Shown here: positions 1 to 5,702 of the stretch, one piece after another
How the letters are laid out: every line of letters begins with the position of its first letter
Numbering within the stretch: the first letter of the stretch is position 1
Assembly (NCBI GenBank): GCA_017538465.1
Contig: JAFYIW010000302.1
Span: forward strand, 1 to 13,756
DNA: 13,756 nt
Source of the DNA: Victivallales bacterium
GTDB taxonomy: Bacteria; Verrucomicrobiota; Lentisphaeria; Oligosphaerales; Oligosphaeraceae
Reading direction: 5' to 3'
Translations under genes and position numbers: made by a program
Notes under the pieces: model-generated
Told to the model about the DNA's origin: nothing
Database searches by the model: none
What the model saw: the letters and a program-made list of their open reading frames with translations, nothing else

Positions 1-1088
1 TGCGCCAGCGTGACGCCGTAGGCGACGCCCCGCGCATTCGGATTGCAGACAGGAGAGACCGCGCCCGCGCAGTGGGGCAATAGCACCAGCCCATCGCTGC
101 CTGGAGGAACGAGGGCGGCTTCGCGCGTGAGGTCATCGTAGTTGCGCCCTCCGGCGAACTCGTCGCGGAAGTGCTTGAGGAGCATCCCTGCGGTGGGGGC
201 CCAGGGCAGCAGCACATAACTTCCCTTGACAAAGCCCAGGTAGGTGCTGATGCGGCGTTCTTCGTCGTAGATGGGCTTGGGGAAGGATGCGCACAGCGCC
301 AGCGAACAGCCCGTGGTCTCGGAGATGACGCCTTCCTCCGCGCATCCGGTGCCGAGATTGCCGCAGACGTGGTCGATGGGCCCGCAGGTCACCACGGTTC
401 CCGGCAGAAGAGGACTGTCGTTGGCGACGCAGGTTCCAGCGGGTTTGCCAGGCTCCTTGAGTTCGGGCAGTTGCTCCTCTGTGATGCCGAGGAAGTCCAA
501 GACGGCGCGGTCATATTCACCTGTGCGGATGTCGAAATAGAGCGTGGACGGCATCAGTCCGCGACAGGTCACATACTTGCCACAAAGTCGCGCGATGATG
601 AAGTCCTCCACCATCAGAAAATGTGCGGTCTTCGCGAAGACCTCCGGCTCGTGGCTGCGCAACCAGAGGATTTTGGCGGCGGGCCAGCACGGGAGCATCT
701 CCGTCTGACCGGACATCCGGAAGAGCGCCTCGTCCCCGAAGCGTTCGCGGAAGGCGGCGGCCTCTGCGTTGGCGCGGTTGTCCAGCCAGACAATTGCCTT
801 GCGCAGCGGCACGCCGTCGGTCCCGACCGCAATCAGCGTCTCGGCCTGACCAGTGACGCCCACGGCGGAAATCGCCTGCGGCGTCATGCCGGCCTTTGCC
901 AAGGCCTCCGCGACGGCGCTCCTGGTGGCCTCCCAATAGCGTTCGGCGTCCAGTTCGACGAAGTCGGGCCGGGGCGTCTCCAACGTGTATTCGGTCAGGC
1001 CGACACCGCGTGCGGTGCCGTCCGCGTCGAAGAGCACCGCCTTGATGCCAGTGGTGCCGAGGTCAATGCCGAGGGAACAGGAACACAT
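1..1088 (-). CDS. FGGY-family carbohydrate kinase (3' end beyond window)
   Basis: The minus strand is open from an ATG at 1088 to the window edge, giving about 362 residues of a family usually near 500, so the C-terminal part is missing. The N-terminus carries the phosphate-binding loop GIDLGTTGIK (residues 7-16). VTGQAE (78-83) and WLDNR (101-105) are the usual FGGY sugar-site landmarks. GPIDHVCGNLGTGC (236-249) places the catalytic base at Asp239, and TTGCS (258-262) follows in the ATP-binding half. The family transfers phosphate from ATP to a sugar, ketose or polyol in the cytoplasm. It looks xylulokinase-like in general, but the substrate cannot be read from the sequence. It lies last in a minus-strand operon with a DeoR regulator, a TIM-like isomerase and, divergently, a SIS isomerase, which suggests it makes the phosphorylated intermediate for those isomerases. 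No Shine-Dalgarno is visible; two hairpins precede the start. Confidence 0.93.
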   Translation of the reverse strand, partial: MCSCSLGIDLGTTGIKAVLFDADGTARGVGLTEYTLETPRPDFVELDAERYWEATRSAVAEALAKAGMTPQAISAVGVTGQAETLIAVGTDGVPLRKAIVWLDNRANAEAAAFRERFGDEALFRMSGQTEMLPCWPAAKILWLRSHEPEVFAKTAHFLMVEDFIIARLCGKYVTCRGLMPSTLYFDIRTGEYDRAVLDFLGITEEQLPELKEPGKPAGTCVANDSPLLPGTVVTCGPIDHVCGNLGTGCAEEGVISETTGCSLALCASFPKPIYDEERRISTYLGFVKGSYVLLPWAPTAGMLLKHFRDEFAGGRNYDDLTREAALVPPGSDGLVLLPHCAGAVSPVCNPNARGVAYGVTLA

Positions 1089-1109
1089 TGGAAATGAAAA
1101 AGTTCGGTG

Positions 1110-1161
1110 CCTGCGGCGACTTGCCGCAGGGATACTCAGGGATGCGGGGGCGCAGTCCCCG
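1110..1161. repeat. Double hairpin in the gap between the ceramidase-like and kinase genes
   Basis: Two adjacent inverted repeats fill most of this 87-base gap. The first pairs CCTGCGGC (1110-1117) with GCCGCAGG (1123-1130) around a five-base loop and has no mismatch. The second pairs CGGGG (1145-1149) with CCCCG (1157-1161) around seven bases. On the minus-strand transcript the stronger hairpin lies about 20 bases before the kinase ATG. A T-run follows on that strand (1097-1101 as A's on plus), but it is eight bases away from the stem, so a classical terminator is doubtful. It may be an mRNA-processing or stability element, or a dispersed extragenic palindrome. Confidence 0.6.
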
Positions 1162-1175
1162 TAGAATTGTAGGCG

Positions 1176-2630
1176 TCAATCGAAGTAGGCGTTGAGACGT
1201 TCGACGGCGATGTCGGCGAGCAGGAAGCCGCCGTCGGAGCCGACGGTGCCGTTGATGATCATTCCGCCGTAGCCGGCATAGCGTTCCGCCGCAGGGGACG
1301 GCAGATAGCCCGCGCCGATGCCACCGGAGAGCTGCACGATGAAGGTCTGGCGGGACTTGGTGCGGGCCTTGATAATCTGCCCGAAGAGCAGATAGAGTTC
1401 CCAGGGGCAGTTGACCATCGCGATGTCGCCAATGCGCAGCGTCTGCATCGGATAGCTGTAGGTGGGATGCTCGTTCTGGCTTTCATAGCGCTCGATGACC
1501 GCCTGCTCGTTCTTGATGAGCACGAAGTGCATCAGCTTGTCGTCGTAGGGGCCCGGACGGCCGGGAATCTTCTCGCGCTCGTGGGTGACACGCGCGAAAT
1601 CGTCGAAGGCCTCCTGCTCGCCCTGGATGGCCAGCAGCCGCGCCAGTTCCTTCTTGGAGGCGAGATACTGCTGGTAGGAGACGCGCCGCATCGGGAGGGT
1701 GCAGGTGGCGCAGTCGTGACGGAAGACGGGGTCGAAGTCGATCTTGCCTTCGGTCTGCGGAAAGGACTCTTTCACGGCCTTCAGCACGCGGTTGGCGAGC
1801 ACGGGCACGCCGTCCTCATGCCAGAAGTCCGGTTCGGTCTTGTAGGCGCGGGTCAAGTCGCGTGGGGACTGGCAGCCGGCGGCGGAGATTTGGCAGAGGG
1901 TGTGGAACTCCGGGCCGAACTCGCCCTTGAGCAATTCGCGGGAGGCGCCCATGTAGTCGCTGGAGACGACGTAGGTGGACTCCATCACCTGGCTGGGACA
2001 GGCGATGTTGAGGATCATTCCCGTCGGCTTCTTCGCCTGGTCAAAGGTGAAGAGCATCTCGACGCCGGAATCCTCGCCGGACTCCATCCCGATGAAATCG
2101 GGGCGGGTGGTGTCGCCGTACATCTCGGCCGTGCCGTCCGCGAAGACGGGCCGTCGGCAGTGGCCGATGCGGGCGTTCCCGAAGGCGCGGGCGACTCCGC
2201 CGGGGGCGCGGTTCGCCCAGGCGGTCTTCACGGCCTCCAGAACGCGCGGAAGCAGGAGCTCCAGGAACTCGTCGCCAGTGAGGGTGCCCTCCGGGGGCGT
2301 CTCCCAGCCGTCGTTGATGCGCTTTACGGTCTTGAAGGCCCCTGGGGCGCTATGGGTGTGGATACAGTTGCAGAAGACGCTCTCCTCGCGGATTTCCGGA
2401 ATGGCGGCGTGAACCATTGGGCGCAGTAGCTCCTGCGTGTGGCCAATGGAGGTCAGGTCCAGCGAAACCATCACGGCCTGCTGGTCCCCTTTCTGAAGCA
2501 CCAGCACCGTGGCCTTCAAACGCGAATGGATACCCGTGGCGATACGCTGGTAATATTGTCCATAAAGGGGGGTGATGCGGCCGTCTGGCGTGATGTCCGC
2601 TTCGGCCCAGCCGACGAGGAATTTATCCAT
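1176..2630 (-). CDS. Neutral/alkaline ceramidase-like protein, cytoplasmic
   Basis: This is a 484-residue protein without a signal peptide that matches the N-terminal domain of neutral/alkaline non-lysosomal ceramidases. Landmarks are the start WAEADITP (8-15), the zinc-site motif HTHSAPG (91-97), SSDYMG (223-228), which corresponds to the family's S(A/G)DYPG, AAGCQSPRD (250-258), and NCPWELYLLFG (407-417), corresponding to the PGE segment. The second zinc histidine expected before the SSDY motif is not there: the segment reads NIACPSQ (208-214). True ceramidases are usually secreted and longer, so amide hydrolysis of ceramide is unlikely to be the role. Proteins of this kind are common in Planctomycetes and relatives, usually with unknown substrate. 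It sits between a DeoR regulator and a sugar kinase, so a hydrolytic step on a small sugar-derived substrate is a reasonable inference. Confidence 0.85.
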   Translation of the reverse strand: MDKFLVGWAEADITPDGRITPLYGQYYQRIATGIHSRLKATVLVLQKGDQQAVMVSLDLTSIGHTQELLRPMVHAAIPEIREESVFCNCIHTHSAPGAFKTVKRINDGWETPPEGTLTGDEFLELLLPRVLEAVKTAWANRAPGGVARAFGNARIGHCRRPVFADGTAEMYGDTTRPDFIGMESGEDSGVEMLFTFDQAKKPTGMILNIACPSQVMESTYVVSSDYMGASRELLKGEFGPEFHTLCQISAAGCQSPRDLTRAYKTEPDFWHEDGVPVLANRVLKAVKESFPQTEGKIDFDPVFRHDCATCTLPMRRVSYQQYLASKKELARLLAIQGEQEAFDDFARVTHEREKIPGRPGPYDDKLMHFVLIKNEQAVIERYESQNEHPTYSYPMQTLRIGDIAMVNCPWELYLLFGQIIKARTKSRQTFIVQLSGGIGAGYLPSPAAERYAGYGGMIINGTVGSDGGFLLADIAVERLNAYFD

Positions 2631-2631
2631 G

Positions 2632-2666
2632 AAAGTTTAAAGTTTAAAGGGTAAAGGGTAAAGTTT
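2632..2666. repeat. Five-unit heptamer tandem repeat
   Basis: The plus strand reads AAAGTTT twice (2632-2645), AAAGGGT twice (2646-2659) and AAAGTTT once more (2660-2666). The tract ends two bases from the ceramidase-like start codon (2630 on the minus strand) and so occupies the place where its ribosome-binding site should be. In the mRNA the leader is therefore ACCCTTT/AAACTTT repeats with no Shine-Dalgarno. Slippage could change unit number. The rest of the 71-base gap to the DeoR stop shows nothing further. Confidence 0.85.
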
Positions 2667-2701
2667 TTGGGTTCTGAAAGTCTGGTCTCAGGTCCCTGGT
2701 C

Positions 2702-3493
2702 TTATTCCTCCCCGACGCTGATGCGAATGACCTCCAGGCCATGCTGTTCGAGGCGTTCCGCCACGGAAGGCGGCAGATTGCCATCGGTCACCAGCAGATC
2801 GATGTCGCTGAAGTCGGCGAACTTGACGAAGGCCTTCAGGTCGAACTTCCCGCTTTCGGTAATCACGGCCACATGGCCGGCAATTTTCACCGATTCGCGC
2901 TCCAGATTGGAGACGGAGAGGTCGGAGGTGAAGAAACCCCGCTCGGGATCGGCGGCATCGCAGCCCGTGACCAGCCATTCGACGTGGTATTCGCGGAGGT
3001 TCTTCTCCGCGACGGGACCCATCAGGTCCATCTGGTCGTCGCGCATCTCGCCACCCAGCAGAATGACCCTGCACTGCCCCGCGGCGCCGTTGCGGTTGTT
3101 TCCGCAGAAGAGCGTCGAGGCGACGGCCAGCGAGTTGGTGACGACGGTCACGGGGGAGGAGCAGTGCGAGGCCAGGTAGCGCGCGAAGGCCAGCGTCGTG
3201 CGGCCGCCGCTCAGGAAAAGCGTCTCCGCGGGAATGATGCGGTGGTAGAGCGCCTCCGCGATGTCGGCGCGCACCACGGCGGAGGACTCCGTCTCGGCGT
3301 CCTCCGAGGACTTCTGCAGCTTGTCGTAGAGCATCACCTGGCCGCGGGAGACGATGACGCCCTCGTGGCCGGAGAGCGCCTTCAGGTCGCGGCGCACCGT
3401 CATCTCGGTGACCCCGAAGCGACTGGCCAGCGACTTGATGCTCTGGTCGCTGGTGCGCAGCAGCGCGAGAATTTGTTTCTGGCGGGAGTTCAT
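2702..3493 (-). CDS. DeoR-family transcriptional regulator
   Basis: At 263 residues this is of typical length for the family. Residues 17-40 form the DeoR-type winged helix-turn-helix, with SRFGVTEMTVRRDLKAL as recognition region. The sensor domain follows: FLSGGRTTLAFARYL (93-107) is the phosphate/sugar-binding loop, then VVTNSLAVAS, and near the C-terminus KFDLKAF and IDLLVTDG, all normal for DeoR sugar-phosphate sensors. DeoR proteins usually repress sugar catabolic operons and release DNA on binding a phosphorylated intermediate. Its start lies three bases after the YjbQ-family stop and has no Shine-Dalgarno, so it is probably made by translational coupling. The obvious target is the divergent promoter region at 4867-5047, which contains a 19-bp near-palindrome; that link is inference. 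Confidence 0.95.
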   Translation of the reverse strand: MNSRQKQILALLRTSDQSIKSLASRFGVTEMTVRRDLKALSGHEGVIVSRGQVMLYDKLQKSSEDAETESSAVVRADIAEALYHRIIPAETLFLSGGRTTLAFARYLASHCSSPVTVVTNSLAVASTLFCGNNRNGAAGQCRVILLGGEMRDDQMDLMGPVAEKNLREYHVEWLVTGCDAADPERGFFTSDLSVSNLERESVKIAGHVAVITESGKFDLKAFVKFADFSDIDLLVTDGNLPPSVAERLEQHGLEVIRISVGEE

Positions 3494-3496
3494 CGG

Positions 3497-4120
3497 CTAG
3501 CGTTTCTGCTGGAGAGTGAAATGGACATCGTCCGCCTTCTCCTCGGGCGTGTATTTGCGCAGGGTGTTGATGGTCTCGCCGTTGTTCCACTTGCGATCCT
3601 CCTCCAGTGGCCCGGTGGTGCCCATCACGGTGACGTTGAGCTGGCGATGGCGGGCGCGGACGTGGTCCCAGTCCACGAAATAGACGTGGGCGAACTCGCC
3701 GCCGTCCAGCACGCCGTCCTTGATGGTCATGGTCTCGCTGCGTCCGAAGAAGACGGAGCGCAGATGGCCGTCGGTGTTCATGCTGGTGAAGTCGCCCGGC
3801 TCGTTGACGCTGCGGCCGTATTGGGTGTGGATGGGGCCGGGGTGGCGGTACTGGTGCTCCTCGGCGAAGTCGGGGATCATCTTGCGCATGATGTCCAGCA
3901 GGTCATGCTGGAGGAACTCGATGTCGAAGGAGTCGATGTCGTGGGAGCACTCCTGGATCATCACGGAGCAGGTGGTGTGGTGCGAGGCGATGCAGACGGT
4001 GCCGTTCAGGATGCCGGAGGCCTTCACGATCTCGTTGACCTCTTTGGTGACGTCGTGGAAGGTCGGGATCCAGCCGCGGGACTGAAGCTCGAGTTCTTTC
4101 TGGTAGACTTTGAATTCCAT
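3497..4120 (-). CDS. YjbQ/UPF0047-family protein with C-terminal extension
   Basis: I chose the ATG at 4120 because GGGAG lies eight bases upstream, one of the few good ribosome-binding sites in the window; an upstream ATG at 4150 would add ten unsupported residues. The 207-residue product has the UPF0047 fold signature: ASHHTTCSVMIQE (45-57), an acidic and histidine-rich middle with RHPGPIHTQ (92-100), then NTDGHLRSVFFGRS (115-128) and DGVLDGGEF (135-143). E. coli YjbQ is about 140 residues and has weak thiamine-phosphate synthase activity, with no settled main role. Here the last 40 residues (about 168-207) extend past the domain, and there is an insertion of about 25 residues in the middle. 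It lies between a TIM-like isomerase and a DeoR regulator, which argues for a part in carbohydrate metabolism; the reaction is unknown. Confidence 0.9.
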   Translation of the reverse strand: MEFKVYQKELELQSRGWIPTFHDVTKEVNEIVKASGILNGTVCIASHHTTCSVMIQECSHDIDSFDIEFLQHDLLDIMRKMIPDFAEEHQYRHPGPIHTQYGRSVNEPGDFTSMNTDGHLRSVFFGRSETMTIKDGVLDGGEFAHVYFVDWDHVRARHRQLNVTVMGTTGPLEEDRKWNNGETINTLRKYTPEEKADDVHFTLQQKR

Positions 4121-4123
4121 TTG

Positions 4124-4133
4124 GTTTCTCCCA
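4124..4133 (-). promoter_or_regulatory. Ribosome-binding site that sets the YjbQ-family start
   Basis: On the minus strand GGGAG precedes the ATG at 4120 by about seven bases. It is the clearest Shine-Dalgarno of the minus-strand operon and favours this start over the in-frame ATG at 4150. Confidence 0.6.
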
Positions 4134-4161
4134 ATGTCTTGATGGTTCAAGTGGACAAAAA

Positions 4162-4866
4162 CTATTGTTGGCGGCGGGCGTCCCAGGCACGGCGCACGGC
4201 CGAAATCATCTCGTCCACCATCGCGGCGCGGTCGGACGCCTTGGCGACGCCCGAGGACGACCCTGTGGCGTCCGCCCCAGCGATGATGGTGTCATAGACG
4301 TCCTGGCCGTTCGCGATGCCGGCCGCTGTCAGGACCAGCGCCTCGGGAGCCACTTCGTGGACCGCATTCGTGGCGGCGGCGACATACTCGGGGCCGACGC
4401 ACACGCCCGAGGCAATCAACTCCGAGGGCTCCGCGACGATGATGTCCGGCTTCAGCGTGGCGATCTGGCGGGCCTCCGCCAGCGAGGAGGCGCAGACGAT
4501 GGTGGTCAGCCCGACCTCCTCCGCCCGCTTCAGGGTCTCCTGAAGCACCTCGAAGGAAAGCGGCTTCTCGCAGTGGTTGAGCATCACGCCCTCCGCTCCC
4601 GCCGCCACCAGCGACTCCGGCAGAATGTCCGCCAAGCCGCGACCAGGCCGCAAGGGATCCATGTGGGGCGCGAAGACGTGGATATGGCGGGTGGCCGCCT
4701 TGACGCGGTAGATTTCCACCACCGGAGTGGTGAAGATGATGTCCACGCCATATTTTTCGGAGGCGGCGTCGGCCGCCAGTGCCAGGTCAATGACATCCTG
4801 CCCGTACAAATAAGACTTGGGGCCAATCTCGAAGAAAGGCGCTTTGATGGCATTTCGGGGATTCAT
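4162..4866 (-). CDS. Triosephosphate-isomerase-family protein, archaeal-type
   Basis: This 234-residue protein has the compact length of archaeal triosephosphate isomerases rather than the roughly 250 of the bacterial enzyme. Catalytic positions are retained: Lys17 in IGPKSY, His98 in MLNHCEKP (the electrophile histidine) and Glu146 in VAEPSELI (the base). The phosphate-binding loops are AAGIANG (181-187) and TGSSSGVAKASD (201-212). The usual Asn two residues before the lysine is not seen; the segment is EIGPK. The enzyme family interconverts an aldose and ketose phosphate; relatives outside glycolysis act on tetrulose phosphates, as in erythritol catabolism. As first gene of an operon with a DeoR regulator and a sugar kinase, this copy is more likely a dedicated catabolic isomerase than the housekeeping TpiA. 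No Shine-Dalgarno is visible. Confidence 0.88.
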   Translation of the reverse strand: MNPRNAIKAPFFEIGPKSYLYGQDVIDLALAADAASEKYGVDIIFTTPVVEIYRVKAATRHIHVFAPHMDPLRPGRGLADILPESLVAAGAEGVMLNHCEKPLSFEVLQETLKRAEEVGLTTIVCASSLAEARQIATLKPDIIVAEPSELIASGVCVGPEYVAAATNAVHEVAPEALVLTAAGIANGQDVYDTIIAGADATGSSSGVAKASDRAAMVDEMISAVRRAWDARRQQ

Positions 4867-5047
4867 AGATGTTCTGGCTGAATGAAAATGAAAGGGAAGA
4901 CGGTTTTGTTATAATTTAACATGGATAAATTATTTTTCCACAAATTTTCATATTATATGCCAGTTTCTATAACATTTGTGAGGGATATTGCTATATTTAT
5001 TGGAAATCGCCCAAAGATATGTCTTTCATGGCCAGCTGGTTCATTTT
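4867..5047. promoter_or_regulatory. AT-rich divergent promoter region
   Basis: This 181-base gap lies between divergent genes (TIM-like on minus, SIS on plus) and is much richer in A and T than its surroundings. For the plus strand the best match is TTTTCA (4945-4950) with TATAAC (4968-4973) at a 17-base spacing, each four to five of six consensus positions. TATAAT also occurs at 4910-4915 on plus and at 4957-4952 on minus, but without a good -35 element. It probably drives both the catabolic operon to the left and the isomerase-transporter pair to the right. Confidence 0.6.
4922..4940. promoter_or_regulatory. Candidate repressor operator, 19-bp near-palindrome
   Basis: TGGATAAATTATTTTTCCA is symmetric in eight of nine base pairs around its central base, with arms TGGAnAAAT and ATTTnTCCA. 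It lies midway in the divergent promoter region, just upstream of the plus-strand -35 candidate, where one bound repressor could control both directions. The DeoR protein of the adjacent operon is the likely ligand, by position only. A shorter symmetric site, CATATTATATG (4949-4959), follows nine bases on. Confidence 0.45.
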
Positions 5048-5647
5048 ATGATCACCCCACAAGCCCTCCAAGCCGCTCGTGACGCCTACCAGATTGAGGC
5101 GGCGTGCATCCGCGAGATGCTCGAATACTTTGACGACGCATCTTTCTCCCGCGCCGTGGAGCTGCTGGCGGGGGCGCCCCGCATTGGCGCGACTGGCTGC
5201 GGGCACTCCGGCATCCTCTGTCAGCATTTTGCGCACCTGATGTGCTGCATCGAACGCCCCGCGCGGTTCATCTCGCCGGCAGAGGCCATCCACGGTGCCA
5301 CAGGCTTCCTCCAGCCGGGCGACGTGATGGTGATGGCCTCCCGGGGCGGCAAGACCAAGGAGCTCTTCCAAATCGCGGAGATCTGCCGCCACCGTGATGT
5401 GCCCATCATCACCATCACGGAGAACCTGGAGTCGCCTCTGGCGAAGGCCTCGGCGGTGGTGCTGAAGCAGCATGTCAACCGCGAGACCGACAAATGGAAC
5501 GCGCAGGGGACCACCAGCAGCACCTCGCTGGCGGTGATCTTCCATGCGCTTCAGGCGGCGCTTATAGAGATGACCGGCTTCCAGGCGGGGCAGTTCGCCG
5601 TCATTCACCCCGGTGGCGCCGTGGGCGAACGGCTGAACGCGAAATAA
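5048..5647 (+). CDS. SIS-domain sugar-phosphate isomerase, KpsF/GutQ-like, no CBS domains
   Basis: This is a 199-residue single SIS domain. TGCGHSG (49-55) is the first sugar-phosphate loop, ASRGGKTKEL (97-106) the SGxT-type phosphate loop, and VIHPGGAVGERL (185-196) matches the HPGGALG signature of arabinose-5-phosphate isomerases of the KpsF/GutQ/KdsD family. Those enzymes are near 320 residues because of two CBS domains, which are absent here. The family moves the carbonyl between C1 and C2 of a phosphorylated sugar in the cytoplasm. I chose the ATG at 5048 because family similarity begins there; an in-frame TTG at 4988 would add 20 residues of no recognisable kind. No Shine-Dalgarno precedes either. 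It is divergent from the kinase/TIM-like operon and followed by a transporter, so a second isomerase step in the same pathway is likely. Confidence 0.9.
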   Translation: MITPQALQAARDAYQIEAACIREMLEYFDDASFSRAVELLAGAPRIGATGCGHSGILCQHFAHLMCCIERPARFISPAEAIHGATGFLQPGDVMVMASRGGKTKELFQIAEICRHRDVPIITITENLESPLAKASAVVLKQHVNRETDKWNAQGTTSSTSLAVIFHALQAALIEMTGFQAGQFAVIHPGGAVGERLNAK

Positions 5648-5648
5648 C

Positions 5649-5666
5649 CCGCGCAAGATTGCGCGG
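5649..5666. repeat. Perfect inverted repeat between SIS isomerase and MFS genes
   Basis: CCGCGCAAGATTGCGCGG pairs its two eight-base arms perfectly around GA and starts two bases after the SIS stop codon. No T-run follows, so it is not a standard terminator. It could lower expression of the downstream transporter or stabilise the upstream mRNA end. Confidence 0.5.
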
Positions 5667-5702
5667 ACACAGCACCGGCGCGGGCACAGAACTTGATCTA
5701 TA

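Noticed and set aside
171..1097. Long plus-strand open frame opposite the kinase
   Set aside because: It is antisense to a clear FGGY kinase frame, has no recognisable domain and a skewed Gly/Arg/Ala composition typical of GC-rich shadow frames.
1467..2429. Long plus-strand frame opposite the ceramidase-like gene
   Set aside because: Shadow of a well-supported gene, with low-complexity Gly/Val/Leu composition and no motifs.
2741..4297. 518-codon plus-strand frame across DeoR and YjbQ genes
   Set aside because: It runs antisense through two recognisable genes and their junction, so it is a GC-driven shadow despite its length.
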